From Pseudofrancisella aestuarii (GTDB taxonomy: Bacteria > Pseudomonadota > Gammaproteobacteria > Francisellales > Francisellaceae): DNA of 64,000 bases. Shown piece by piece: positions 27,923 through 36,870 of this stretch. The DNA is taken from positions 434,001-498,000 of the forward strand of contig NZ_QLIS02000001.1 of assembly GCF_003574475.2 (NCBI RefSeq), given 5' to 3'. A program made the position numbers and the translations under genes. Numbering within the stretch: the first letter of the stretch is position 1; every line of letters starts with the position of its first letter. The notes under the pieces were generated by a model. It was given only the letters and a program-made list of their open reading frames with translations. It was not told the origin of the DNA and searched no databases.

Positions 27923-28447
27923 TTATGCAGCGATAGCTAATAAATCTTCTCTAATAATATTTAACAATCCATCCTCACCAAGACAATGTCCAAGACCTTT
28001 TATAATTTGTATATTTTCAAATCCTTTCTCGAAATATTTATTATCTGTAACAATATCTAATTCAGCTAGCATAACTCTAATTCTAGGATCAAATTTACCC
28101 ATAGAACCATTTAAAAGCATTAGAATATGACAACCAAAAAAATCTTTAGGCGCTGATTTCAATAAAATACGCACCGATTTTGAATGTAAAAAGAAAGGAG
28201 TAATCATACATAACTTACTAAAATGCCTTTCTTCAATTATTGAAGTTATACATGAGGACATAGATACTACATATATATAATCATAATTATCAAAATTATG
28301 TTCTGACAATATTTGCTTTAGTCTTTTTCTAACCAAGATAGGTTTGCCTATATGAACAACTGTAAGGTTAATTTTTTTATTATTTACATCAATAGTTTGT
28401 TTAAAAGAATTTTCACTACTATATCCTCTAATAACTAAAATATTCAT
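27923..28447 (-). CDS. Conserved-looking protein of unknown function
   Basis: The 174-residue soluble protein begins with a beta-strand/loop M-N-I-L-V-I-R-G-Y-S that resembles an alpha/beta fold. A central hydrophobic segment contains S-M-S-S-C-I-T-S, and the tail has G-L-G-H-C-L-G-E-D-G. The pattern recalls an alpha/beta-hydrolase-like nucleophile elbow and late His, but I cannot place it in a family. It lies convergent to the phosphoesterase (2-bp gap) and 27 bp downstream of gloA. Confidence 0.6.
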   Translation of the reverse strand: MNILVIRGYSSENSFKQTIDVNNKKINLTVVHIGKPILVRKRLKQILSEHNFDNYDYIYVVSMSSCITSIIEERHFSKLCMITPFFLHSKSVRILLKSAPKDFFGCHILMLLNGSMGKFDPRIRVMLAELDIVTDNKYFEKGFENIQIIKGLGHCLGEDGLLNIIREDLLAIAA

Positions 28448-28474
28448 CTTGCTTTTCTTACCCTTGAAATTAAT

Positions 28475-28864
28475 TTATCTTACTTTCTCATCTATTAATT
28501 CTATTTGGTATCCATCAGGATCTTTTATAAAAGCTATTACTGATGTTCCACCTTTAACTGGACCTGCTTCTCTAGTAACTATACCGCCCTTTGCTTTTAT
28601 TTCATCACAGGTTTTGTATACATCATTAACTTCCATACATAAATGTCCAAAAGCATTACCATGATCATACTCATGAGCCTCCCAATTATAAGTAAGCTCT
28701 AAAGCAGTATTTTCATTTATATCTCCGTATCCCAGAAATACTAAAGTATATTTATATTGTGGATTATCAGATTTTTTAAGAACTTTCATCCCTAATACGT
28801 TTGTATAGAAATCTATAGATTTATCTAAATCTTTAACCCTCAACATTGTGTGTGCAAATCTCAT
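28475..28864 (-). CDS. gloA: Lactoylglutathione lyase (glyoxalase I)
   Basis: The 129-residue protein matches glyoxalase I from its first residues ([10 protein letters not shown]) to its end. Candidate metal ligands are His5, Glu near residue 57 (A-L-E-L-T-Y-N-W), His near residue 75 (G-H-L-C) and Glu near residue 123 (Q-I-E-L-I). It converts the methylglyoxal-glutathione hemithioacetal to lactoylglutathione. ATG at 28864 is set by the AAGGAG site and by family length. The longer frame crosses the divergent yhhQ gene and riboswitch. Confidence 0.93.
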   Translation of the reverse strand: MRFAHTMLRVKDLDKSIDFYTNVLGMKVLKKSDNPQYKYTLVFLGYGDINENTALELTYNWEAHEYDHGNAFGHLCMEVNDVYKTCDEIKAKGGIVTREAGPVKGGTSVIAFIKDPDGYQIELIDEKVR

Positions 28865-28883
28865 CTTTATTTCTCCTTCAAAT

Positions 28884-28912
28884 TTGTCATTAAAGCAGGT
28901 TTTTGCTATATT
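28884..28912 (+). promoter_or_regulatory. Predicted sigma-70 promoter for the preQ1-controlled transporter
   Basis: TTGTCA (28884-28889) and TATATT (28907-28912) are separated by 17 nt. Transcription would start near 28919, about 10 nt before the riboswitch stem. Confidence 0.45.
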
Positions 28913-28929
28913 ATAGCAGATTTTAACTC

Positions 28930-28968
28930 CCCTGTTCGCAATACCTCCAGGGTTAACAAAACTAAGGA
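28930..28968 (+). promoter_or_regulatory. PreQ1-I riboswitch
   Basis: The stem CCCTG (28930-28934)/CAGGG (28948-28952) encloses the loop TTCGCAATACCTC. It is followed by the A-rich tail TTAACAAAACTAAGGA. This matches the compact preQ1-I aptamer, including the GTTAACAAAAC tail known from the Thermoanaerobacter structure. The tail AGG can pair with CCT of the loop, and AAGGA is also the ribosome site of the next gene. Ligand binding would therefore block translation of the queuosine-precursor transporter. Ligand identity is by family knowledge and is supported by the downstream gene. Confidence 0.9.
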
Positions 28969-28976
28969 TTCTAGAA

Positions 28977-29699
28977 GTGACAAACTTTGAACTGCTTTTT
29001 CTATATACGATTATAGATTTCTTTATAGCGTTTTTAGCATATCGCCTATTTGGCAAAAAAGGACTTATTGTTTTTATAATTATTAGTGTTATTGCAGCAA
29101 ATATACAAGTAAACAAAGGGATTGACTACTCTGTTTTTGGATATACATTTTCAGCTACGATGGGGAATGTAATGTTTGGTGGAATATTTTTAGCTAATGA
29201 TTTACTTAATGAAAAATATGGAAAAGATGAAGCTAGAAAAGCCGTATTTATTTCAATATTTGCAGGGCTCTCCTTTGTTGCATTAATGTGTTTTTCAACT
29301 TTTTATCAAAGTATAACCTCTGATGAATACTATAAAAACACTAATGAAGCTATGGATTTATTTTTTTCCATTAATGGAGGAGCTCTAAAAGCTATTATAA
29401 TAGGTAACTTAGTCTATCTAATTTCTCAGCTTTTTGATGTATTTATTTACGCAAGATTTAAAAGCTATAACTCAGATTTAAAGTGGCTTTGGTTAAGAAA
29501 TAGTGGCTCTACTGCCATTTCACAGCTTATTGATACAACACTTATAACATATGGATTTGCTTTTGCTGGAATTATCCCAATGGAATATGCTTTAGAAATG
29601 GTCTTTACTACTCTGCTTATAAAATATATTGTGACAGCCATTAACTCGCCTCTTTTTTATCTAATAGCCTATGTTAAACCTAGTAAGAAATTTATTTAG
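28977..29699 (+). CDS. yhhQ: Queuosine precursor transporter (YhhQ/QPTR)
   Basis: The 240-residue membrane protein has about six helices and the VUT/YhhQ signatures A-N-I-Q-V-N-K near residue 40, [12 protein letters not shown] near residue 77 and a C-terminal region ending K-P-S-K-K. The family imports preQ1 or preQ0, precursors of the tRNA base queuosine. The start is GTG at 28977, 8 nt after the AAGGA that forms the end of the preQ1 riboswitch. It is thus probably translationally repressed by preQ1. The end overlaps the convergent HAD gene by 4 bp. Confidence 0.92.
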   Translation: MTNFELLFLYTIIDFFIAFLAYRLFGKKGLIVFIIISVIAANIQVNKGIDYSVFGYTFSATMGNVMFGGIFLANDLLNEKYGKDEARKAVFISIFAGLSFVALMCFSTFYQSITSDEYYKNTNEAMDLFFSINGGALKAIIIGNLVYLISQLFDVFIYARFKSYNSDLKWLWLRNSGSTAISQLIDTTLITYGFAFAGIIPMEYALEMVFTTLLIKYIVTAINSPLFYLIAYVKPSKKFI

Positions 29700-30487
29700 A
29701 ACTGAATTAAATCTAACTCTTTTAAAGCATGAAATATTCCATCTTCAAAATTGCTCTTAGTTATTAACGATGCTTTTGCTTTTAACTTGTCAGAAGCATT
29801 ATCCATAGCAATACCACAATCAACTTTATCAAACATTTCTAAATCATTATTACCATCGCCAAAAGCATAAGTTTTATATCCTTCTAGACCTAGATGTTCT
29901 ATCACTTTAGATATTCCATCTGCTTTTGTATGATTCTCAAGATAACAATCAACATACCCACAAGAAAAGTGCTCAGCTACCACATATCCCTTACCTAGCG
30001 CTTTACGCAAAGCATCAAGATCAACATAGTCTGCCATTATCAATGCATTATAAATAATCGCATTATCTAGATTTTTAGCTTCAATAATTTTTTCTTTATT
30101 AACTATTACACTATTATAAAAATTCTTTAGCTCTTTTGACTCTAAACTCTCAACATAAGCTTTATCACCTTCAAACATCCATGGGTGATTATTTTGTTCA
30201 CAGAAATCTAAAACTCTATTAATAGCTTCTTCTGGAAAAAGTTTCTCATAAACCAATTTATTATCAATTCTAACCACAGATCCATTAGCAGTAACAAATC
30301 CATCCATATCTAACTCATACACAGAATTTGGTACAAAGGCTTCAGTTCTACCAGTCGCTATAAAAGTTTTATGTCCTTTAGAGCGTAATTCATTAATGGC
30401 ATCTATACTTTTTTTAGAAACAACTAGCTGTTTGTTTTCTGGATAAACTAGAGTTCCATCAATATCAAAGAAAAATGCTTTTTTCAT
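29696..30487 (-). CDS. Cof-type HAD phosphatase
   Basis: The 263-residue HAD IIB (Cof) hydrolase has motif I F-F-D-I-D-G-T-L near residue 8, motif II A-T-G-R-T near residue 45, and C-terminal motif IV F-G-D-G-N-N-D-L-E-M-F near residue 213. The cap domain of Cof type lies between. Such enzymes dephosphorylate sugar phosphates, pyridoxal phosphate or FMN. The specific substrate cannot be read. It is convergent with yhhQ, and the preceding membrane-protein gene on the same strand lies 38 bp upstream. Confidence 0.86.
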   Translation of the reverse strand: MKKAFFFDIDGTLVYPENKQLVVSKKSIDAINELRSKGHKTFIATGRTEAFVPNSVYELDMDGFVTANGSVVRIDNKLVYEKLFPEEAINRVLDFCEQNNHPWMFEGDKAYVESLESKELKNFYNSVIVNKEKIIEAKNLDNAIIYNALIMADYVDLDALRKALGKGYVVAEHFSCGYVDCYLENHTKADGISKVIEHLGLEGYKTYAFGDGNNDLEMFDKVDCGIAMDNASDKLKAKASLITKSNFEDGIFHALKELDLIQF

Positions 30488-30525
30488 ATAATCAAAACCT
30501 CAATAAAACCTATACTACAACATTA

Positions 30526-31140
30526 CTATCTTGTTCTAATATATTTTTTAACCAACAAAAAGACTCCTAATAATATAACTACTATATTTACGCTTAGCAT
30601 TACATAGCTAGACAAGCTACTATAATTCACCATAAAAAATTCATTATAAACACTATATAATAGTACCATCATTTGGTAGAGCGCAAATATTAAAAGACCA
30701 TCCCTATAATGTTTAGCAATTAGTATTAAACCAAATATACTCACAATATCCTCTAATACAAAAACTGCTGTAATGACTGGATCAGCCTTAAACATCGTAT
30801 AATAGAAACCTTTTGCAATAAAGCACTCTAGCAATATACACATTAATACAAATAAAAATATCACAAATAACTTTTGTTTATTCTTTATACTCTCAAAATC
30901 TTTTTTATTATTTCTAATAAAATTAATATATCCAAATAGATAAATAGACATATATAAAGCAGTCTCTACTATTGTATACACCATATAATCATGCTGACCT
31001 TGCATATATAAGAATGCCAATATTACTGGAATGCTATTTGCTAAGACTAAAAATAACCATGCACTCTTCCTATTTAGAACAATATTAATAATAAATAAAA
31101 AAGGTAAAACAAAGCTTAGAATCCCTATTATATAGGCCAT
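30526..31140 (-). CDS. Seven-helix membrane protein, unknown
   Basis: The 204-residue protein has about seven hydrophobic helices spaced along its length and a short basic C-terminus. The topology and size recall nicotinamide-riboside-type (PnuC) or other small vitamin transporters, and E-T-A-L-Y-M-S-I-Y-L-F-G-Y is mildly PnuC-like. Clear signature residues are not seen, so I leave the function open. It is followed by a Cof phosphatase on the same strand. Confidence 0.6.
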   Translation of the reverse strand: MAYIIGILSFVLPFLFIINIVLNRKSAWLFLVLANSIPVILAFLYMQGQHDYMVYTIVETALYMSIYLFGYINFIRNNKKDFESIKNKQKLFVIFLFVLMCILLECFIAKGFYYTMFKADPVITAVFVLEDIVSIFGLILIAKHYRDGLLIFALYQMMVLLYSVYNEFFMVNYSSLSSYVMLSVNIVVILLGVFLLVKKYIRTR

Positions 31141-31205
31141 AAGTTTCCTTAATAAATCATATTACTAGAAATAATTTTCTCATATTTCAGATAATGATAC
31201 TTTTA

Positions 31206-31436
31206 TCAATCACCATTAACTATATTTCTTGAGTCATGTCCTATAGTTCTAGTAATATCTCTAGCTCCATGACCTATAGCATCACCCATGTCTTTAAAAT
31301 TTTCTTTGATTGAACCATTATGTTTTTCAGTATCAGAACTACTACTAATACTAGAGCTGGAACTATCACTATCATTTGAGCATGATGCGAGCAATATTAT
31401 CAATATAATAGATATACTTAATTTTATATATTTCAT
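31206..31436 (-). CDS. Small predicted lipoprotein, Ser-rich
   Basis: The 76-residue protein has a classic lipoprotein signal: basic start, hydrophobic core, and lipobox L-A-S-C with Cys19. A serine-rich linker follows (about residues 20-35), then a charged helix with repeated G-H-[GD]-[AS]-R-[DN] elements (about residues 53-71). It would be lipidated by Lgt, LspA and Lnt; lgt and lnt are in this window. Function unknown. Confidence 0.7.
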   Translation of the reverse strand: MKYIKLSISIILIILLASCSNDSDSSSSSISSSSDTEKHNGSIKENFKDMGDAIGHGARDITRTIGHDSRNIVNGD

Positions 31437-31535
31437 ATAGATATTCCTTATGAATTTTGGATGAATTATAGCTATTAAACTATAATTTTGAAAGATTGAT
31501 TAAAAATATAATTACTGAAATATTAGTATAGCTTT

Positions 31536-32552
31536 CTAAAAAAGAAACATAGCATCGCCATAGCTAAAAAACCTATACCTTTCTACTATTGCATGATGAT
31601 ATGCTTTCATAATATTTTCTTTACCTGCAAAAGCACTAACAAGCATTATTAGTGTAGATTTAGGTAAGTGAAAGTTTGTAATCATAGCATCTACAACATT
31701 AAACTTTTTTCCTGGATATAGAAAAATATCTGTCTCTCCTTGATAAGGTTGAATTTCACCATTTTGCCCAGCTGTTTCAAGTGAGCGTACAGAAGTTGTA
31801 CCAATAGCTATTACTCTTCCACCATTTGCTTTTGTTTGGCGAATCTTCTCACAAACATCTTCTGGTACTGATATAACTTCTGAATGCATTTTGTGATTAT
31901 TTACATCATCAACCTGTACTGGCTTAAATGTTCCAGAGCCTACATGTAGTGTTATATAAGCCGTATCAACACCTTTATTTTTTATTTGCTGCATTAACTC
32001 TTCTGAAAAATGAAGCCCCGCAGTTGGTGCAGCAACTGAACCAAGGTCTTTAGCATATACAGTTTGATAACGCTCCGCATCAAACTCTTCATCTTCACGC
32101 TTCATGTATGGAGGTAATGGAATATGCCCAAACTCTTCCATTAGCTGATAAATATTTTTATCACCTTGCAACTCAAGTAGATACATTCCACCATCTTTTT
32201 CTAGCACTTTAGCTAAAGTATCTTGAACATATATTTCGCTTCCAATAACTGGTGAACGATTTGCTTTAATATGTGTTTCAAATATTTTTGGCGTTTTTAT
32301 TTTCTCTATTAGAAACTCTAATTTTGCACCAGTTGCCTTCTGACCATACAGCCTAGCTAACATCACCTTACTATTGTTAAAGACAAGTAAATCTTTAGAA
32401 TTTATAAAATCTATAAAATCTGTAAATTTATGATCCACTATCTCGCCAGTCTGCTTATTTAACTTCAACAATTTACTAGCATCTCTATTTTCTAGAGGAT
32501 AACTAGCAATTAGCTCTTCTGGTAATTTATAATCAAAATCATCTGTTTTCAT
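31536..32552 (-). CDS. queA: S-adenosylmethionine:tRNA ribosyltransferase-isomerase
   Basis: The 338-residue protein is full length for QueA and shows its family segments: N-terminal D-F-D-Y-x-L-P-E-E-L-I-A, central A-A-P-T-A-G-L-H-F (about residue 170), H-V-G-S-G-T-F-K-P-V and the C-terminal M-I-T-N-F-H-L-P-K-S-T-L. It transfers the ribosyl group of SAM onto preQ1 in tRNA, forming epoxyqueuosine. It lies about 2 kb from the preQ1 transporter, which fits salvage of this precursor. The ATG at 32552 has only a weak ribosome site. Confidence 0.95.
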   Translation of the reverse strand: MKTDDFDYKLPEELIASYPLENRDASKLLKLNKQTGEIVDHKFTDFIDFINSKDLLVFNNSKVMLARLYGQKATGAKLEFLIEKIKTPKIFETHIKANRSPVIGSEIYVQDTLAKVLEKDGGMYLLELQGDKNIYQLMEEFGHIPLPPYMKREDEEFDAERYQTVYAKDLGSVAAPTAGLHFSEELMQQIKNKGVDTAYITLHVGSGTFKPVQVDDVNNHKMHSEVISVPEDVCEKIRQTKANGGRVIAIGTTSVRSLETAGQNGEIQPYQGETDIFLYPGKKFNVVDAMITNFHLPKSTLIMLVSAFAGKENIMKAYHHAIVERYRFFSYGDAMFLF

Positions 32553-32683
32553 TTAATAAAATTGTTTTTAAAAACTTTTGGGCAAAATATTACCATAACT
32601 TAAATAATTGATATAACAATTTAGGTCATTATCAACCTAATATGCTATTATCCGTAGATATAATAATTTAAATATAAATATTT

Positions 32684-33790
32684 ATGTTATTCTCAGACTT
32701 ACACGTAAGCCAAGATATTATAGAAATATTAGAAAATAAAAATATCAAAACACCTACAAATTCACAAATTTTAAGCTTTGAGAAAATTTTAACTGGAAAT
32801 AATATTTGGCTAAAATCACCAACAGGTAGTGGTAAAACACTAGCTTATATTTTACCAATCATAAATAAATTATTAACAGATAAAAAACCTCTAACACAAG
32901 TTGTATTTTTTACACCCACTCATGAATTAGCTATTCAAATTAGTAATTTTATAAATGAGACTTTCTCAAATATAGGCATTAAATCATTAGCATTAATTGG
33001 TAAAGCATCGATAGATAGACAAAAAGAAAAGTTAAAGAAAAAACCAAATATTGTCGTTGGTTCTGTTGGGAGAATTCTAGAACTTATTGATCAAAAGAAA
33101 CTAAAAGCCACTCATTTACAATACTGTATTATAGATGAAGCAGATCGTATGCTTGAAGATGATAGTTTAAGACTTTTGAAACAAATTATTTCTAAAACTA
33201 CAAATCTACAATATATATTAGGTTCTGCTACTATCAAAAACCATGCCTTTGATATTGCTAATAGTTTTATAGAAAACCTAGAGCTTGTTGATAACTCAAA
33301 AGAAATAGAAACTATAGAGCATAGTTATATTACTGCTGATGGCAACCGTAAAACAGATACATTACGAAAGTTACTTAACAAAATATCTCCAGCTAAATCT
33401 ATAGTATTCTTACATAGAAATAATGATGTAGATTTTGTCACAAAAAAGATAGATAAACTAGAATGTGGTGTTGGCTCTATTCATAGTGAACAAGATAAAA
33501 TTGATAGAGCTAATACCATCAAAAAATTCAAAAATGGGCAGATTAAAGTTTTAGTTGCCTCTGATGTCGCAGCTAGAGGGCTCGATATTAATGATGTCGA
33601 TTTTGTAATAAATTATGATATCCCATCCAAACCAGAAGACTATCAACATAGAGCTGGCAGAACAGGCCGTATGGGTAGATCTGGCAAAAGCATCCTTATA
33701 ATTACAAAAATAGAATTTTCTTATATTGAAAAACTACAAAAAAAATTAAACATCAATATTAAGAATGAAGTTTTTAATAAAATATTATAA
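32684..33790 (+). CDS. DEAD-box RNA helicase
   Basis: The 368-residue protein has the helicase core motifs in order: S-P-T-G-S-G-K-T (motif I, near residue 46), T-P-T-H-E-L-A (Ia), D-E-A-D (II, near residue 152), G-S-A-T (III), and H-R-A-G-R-T-G-R-M-G (VI, near residue 325). It ends soon after the core, without the long basic tail of DeaD or RhlE, so it is a minimal DEAD-box enzyme. It likely unwinds short RNA duplexes with ATP in ribosome assembly or mRNA turnover. It is divergent from queA and convergent with the ubi genes. Confidence 0.9.
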   Translation: MLFSDLHVSQDIIEILENKNIKTPTNSQILSFEKILTGNNIWLKSPTGSGKTLAYILPIINKLLTDKKPLTQVVFFTPTHELAIQISNFINETFSNIGIKSLALIGKASIDRQKEKLKKKPNIVVGSVGRILELIDQKKLKATHLQYCIIDEADRMLEDDSLRLLKQIISKTTNLQYILGSATIKNHAFDIANSFIENLELVDNSKEIETIEHSYITADGNRKTDTLRKLLNKISPAKSIVFLHRNNDVDFVTKKIDKLECGVGSIHSEQDKIDRANTIKKFKNGQIKVLVASDVAARGLDINDVDFVINYDIPSKPEDYQHRAGRTGRMGRSGKSILIITKIEFSYIEKLQKKLNINIKNEVFNKIL

Positions 33791-33798
33791 AACATCAA

Positions 33799-34968
33799 TT
33801 ATAAAGCTTGTTTAACTATAGTTTTCTTAACTAAATTATTTTTATTTACAAAATTTAGGCCAAATTTTCTCAAGCTACTAATGACACTATTATTACTAGC
33901 AAACACTTCTTTAAATGCTTTCATCAAATATATCATTTTTGTATTGTCTAATTTGCGTTGTCTTTGATACTTATCTAATGTCGATAAAGCACCTAATATT
34001 CTACCTTTTTCAAAAGCCTCACTTAGAACATCTACTAAAACTTGAACATCCTTAAAGCCTAAATTAATACCTTGTCCAGCTAAAGGATGTATAGTATGGC
34101 AAGCATCACCTACTAAGACTACCCTATCTTGGATATACTCTTTCGCATGTCTTTCAGCTAGAGGAAAACTAAATCTTTTAGAAAGAAGCTTCACTTCGCC
34201 TAGCATTCCATTAATAGCCTTAGAAAGCTCTTTTTGGAAATCACTATCATCTAAAGAATTAATATAGTCCACATATTCTGATTTTAATGACCAAACTATT
34301 GAAGCTCTTTTTTGATCTTCTAATGGTAGAAAAGCCAATACTCCCTTATCATAGAATCTTTGATATGCAGTAGCTTCATGAGATTTTTCTAACTCTAAAG
34401 TTGCTACAATAGCTGTGTGATCATAAGCTTTTACTTTTGTTGGAAAATTAAAATAATCCCTTACAAATGAGTTAGCTCCATCAGCTCCAACTAGTAAATT
34501 TGCTTCTATTTCTAAATCATCAAATTTTACTCTAACAGTATCTTTATATCTTTGTATTTCATTAATCTTAGAGTTTTCTAATATTTGTATATCTGTTGAT
34601 CTAATTTTATTTAAAAGTGAGTCTACTATAAGCTGATTTTCTACAATATGTCCAAGGTTATGCTCTGATATTTCTTCAGCTGTAATGTTTATATATTCAT
34701 CTGGAGTATCATCCCACACTCTCATCATATAATATGGAGAAACTCTTTCATCTTTTATAGAACTCCATACATCAAGCTCTTTAAGAAAATTTTGACTATT
34801 ATGATTTATAGCACTAACTCGTGTCTCTACTCTATCATTAGATAACTTCTTAACAGGTATTTTACCAGCTTCTACTATTACTACTTGGATACCTTTATTG
34901 TATAAAGCTAATGCTAGTGACAAGCCAACCATACCAGCACCAATTATTACTACATCTTTTTGTAACAT
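33799..34968 (-). CDS. FAD-dependent ubiquinone hydroxylase, UbiI/UbiF-like
   Basis: The 389-residue flavoprotein monooxygenase of the UbiH/COQ6 family has the Rossmann motif V-I-I-G-A-G-M-V-G-L-S-L. It has the D-G motif L-V-G-A-D-G-A-N-S near residue 159, and G-D-A-C-H-T-I-H-P-L-A-G-Q-G near residue 282. It would hydroxylate the aromatic ring during ubiquinone synthesis. The 1-bp junction with the second UbiH-like gene and the ygfB gene beyond mirror the E. coli ygfB-pepP-ubiH-ubiI operon, without pepP. Which ring position it acts on is not resolved. Confidence 0.87.
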   Translation of the reverse strand: MLQKDVVIIGAGMVGLSLALALYNKGIQVVIVEAGKIPVKKLSNDRVETRVSAINHNSQNFLKELDVWSSIKDERVSPYYMMRVWDDTPDEYINITAEEISEHNLGHIVENQLIVDSLLNKIRSTDIQILENSKINEIQRYKDTVRVKFDDLEIEANLLVGADGANSFVRDYFNFPTKVKAYDHTAIVATLELEKSHEATAYQRFYDKGVLAFLPLEDQKRASIVWSLKSEYVDYINSLDDSDFQKELSKAINGMLGEVKLLSKRFSFPLAERHAKEYIQDRVVLVGDACHTIHPLAGQGINLGFKDVQVLVDVLSEAFEKGRILGALSTLDKYQRQRKLDNTKMIYLMKAFKEVFASNNSVISSLRKFGLNFVNKNNLVKKTIVKQAL

Positions 34969-36179
34969 TACTCTACAACCTTTCTCATTAGTGTTGAGCC
35001 TTTACTAAATTTACCCATCATTAATTTACTAAATGTTTTTTTAGCTGTTTTACTTCTTTGTAATAAATGCAGCCCTGTATTTCTAAGTGTTTTTAAAGCA
35101 AAATTATCTGAAACAAATAGTTGTATAAAACTATGTGTAACTTTCACTGTCCTTTTATGATCAGATTTTCTGACATCTGCAAAATTTTGTAAAACATTTG
35201 TGAGCTTTTGTTTATCTGTTATATCTAAGTCTTTAAATAAATCATATAAACAGCCAATATCTCTGATACTTAAGTTTAAGCCCTGTCCAGAAACTGGATG
35301 AAGGAAATGTAAGGCATTTCCAAAAAATAAAACATTCTCTTTAAAAACCTTTTGTGACTGTACTAAATATAATGGAAAAACTATAGGTTTCGAAATATTA
35401 AGAAACTCTCCTAATCTATATCCAAACTTTTCTTGCACAAATCTTTTAAGCTCATTATCTGATAATTTAACTATAGGGTCTACCTTATCTCTATCTACAG
35501 TCCATACGCAAGCCATCTTATTATCATCTTTTGGTAAAAGTGCTAAAACCCCATCACCAATAAATCTTTCATAAGCTACACCTTGATGATCTAGTTCTAT
35601 ATCAATATCAAAAACTATAGCATCTTGCTTATAATCTTCATTATCCGCTAAAACACCAAGCTGTTTTCTAATGCTGGAATTAGCTCCATCACAAGCTATA
35701 AATAAATCAGCTTTAATTTTTTTTTGGTTATTTTCTGAATCTCTAATATTCAAAACATATTCATTTTGTTCGTCTGAAATTGATTCAACTGTAGTTAAAA
35801 ATGCTTTTGTTATATTTTTAGTCTCAGATACCCTTTTCAGAGCAACTTCTAACAATAGTCTCATCTTAACAATATACCCTAGAAAAGGAAGGTTTTCTTC
35901 TTCAGCAGAAAGCTCTGCTCTACCATAATTTCCTTTATCAGATACATGTACTTTTTTTATCGGTTGAGAATCACCCTCTATTTCTGACCAGAGATTTAAG
36001 GCGTTTAAAATTGCTGTTGATGAATATGATAAGGCTAAACTTCTATTATCATTTTTTACTACTAACGCATCTTTCTCAATATGTAAAATTTGAAAACCTT
36101 GTTTAGCTAATGATAATGATGTTAGAAGACCAACAACTCCTCCACCAACAATAACAATATTATATTTATCTTTCATCAC
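34968..36179 (-). CDS. ubiH: FAD-dependent ubiquinone hydroxylase, UbiH-like
   Basis: The 403-residue paralogue of the next gene has V-I-V-G-G-G-V-V-G-L-L-T at the N-terminus and A-C-D-G-A-N-S-S-I-R near residue 167. The C-terminal flavin motif is G-N-A-L-H-F-L-H-P-V-S-G-Q-G. The G-N-A rather than G-D-A form is also seen in E. coli UbiH, which supports that name. It lies 7 bp after ygfB and shares one base with the following gene, so translation is probably coupled. Confidence 0.82.
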   Translation of the reverse strand: MMKDKYNIVIVGGGVVGLLTSLSLAKQGFQILHIEKDALVVKNDNRSLALSYSSTAILNALNLWSEIEGDSQPIKKVHVSDKGNYGRAELSAEEENLPFLGYIVKMRLLLEVALKRVSETKNITKAFLTTVESISDEQNEYVLNIRDSENNQKKIKADLFIACDGANSSIRKQLGVLADNEDYKQDAIVFDIDIELDHQGVAYERFIGDGVLALLPKDDNKMACVWTVDRDKVDPIVKLSDNELKRFVQEKFGYRLGEFLNISKPIVFPLYLVQSQKVFKENVLFFGNALHFLHPVSGQGLNLSIRDIGCLYDLFKDLDITDKQKLTNVLQNFADVRKSDHKRTVKVTHSFIQLFVSDNFALKTLRNTGLHLLQRSKTAKKTFSKLMMGKFSKGSTLMRKVVE

Positions 36180-36186
36180 AAATTAT

Positions 36187-36723
36187 TTACACACTTTCAC
36201 TATCTATAAGCAACACAGCAACCTTTGTATATTCAACTAGCTCCATAAAGTCTTCTTCACTAGCATCTCCTTCATCCAAAGCTTCATAATCCATATAAGA
36301 GATTTGCATAAGGTCACGTATAGCTTCTTTAACTTCCTTTGAATTACTATTTTCATAATCTAATCCAAATAGCCCCACACCTGATAAAAACCCTTTTATC
36401 CAATATGTTAATGCTTCTGCTCTATAACTTAAAATTTCTGTATCTTCTGGTATAAACAAATCAAAGCTAAGGCCTTTTTCATCAAATTGCTCTTTAGTAT
36501 AGTCATAGAGTTTTTTCATAACACTAATTGCAGAAGTTGCAACAACGTCACCATTCTCTATAGATTTCGTCATCAATGAATCAGCCCATGCTGTAAATTT
36601 AACATCCGCACCAAAACTAAATAATGCACATAACAATCCATGAGCCTCTGAAGAGTTTGTTAAAGCTTGCATAACTCTTAAAGCTTCTGTTACATCAGAA
36701 TAACTAGGTTTTTTATTTTCCAT
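36187..36723 (-). CDS. ygfB: UPF0149/YgfB family protein
   Basis: The 178-residue helical, acidic protein has the YgfB-family features: N-terminal S-S-E-A-H-G-L-L-C-A-L, W-I-K-G-F-L-S-G-V-G-L near the middle, and an acidic C-terminus (D-E-G-D-A-S-E-E-D-F). The family function is poorly defined; in Pseudomonas a homologue modulates transcription. It heads the ubi operon and is divergent from the 6S RNA gene, as in E. coli. Confidence 0.85.
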   Translation of the reverse strand: MENKKPSYSDVTEALRVMQALTNSSEAHGLLCALFSFGADVKFTAWADSLMTKSIENGDVVATSAISVMKKLYDYTKEQFDEKGLSFDLFIPEDTEILSYRAEALTYWIKGFLSGVGLFGLDYENSNSKEVKEAIRDLMQISYMDYEALDEGDASEEDFMELVEYTKVAVLLIDSESV

Positions 36724-36833
36724 AGAAATAATTTATTAATAATATTACTTTTATCTAATAGCCATTTTACTTCATCTAATCTTTTAGTAGTAGATTAATA
36801 TTGAAATAAAACCTAAATAGCCATTAAAAGTTA

Positions 36834-36863
36834 TTGCTACAAAGCATCATAAACATTTATAAT
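36834..36863 (+). promoter_or_regulatory. Predicted promoter of 6S RNA
   Basis: TTGCTA (36834-36839) and TATAAT (36858-36863) are 18 nt apart. This places the start near 36870, just before the terminal stem of the RNA. Confidence 0.45.
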
Positions 36864-36870
36864 TACATTG

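Noticed and set aside
28865-29116. N-terminal extension of gloA by 84 codons
   Set aside because: It runs antisense through the preQ1 riboswitch and the start of yhhQ; glyoxalase similarity starts at 28864.
30526-31140. Assignment of the seven-helix protein as PnuC
   Set aside because: Topology and size fit, but the signature residues could not be confirmed by eye, so it is left as unknown.
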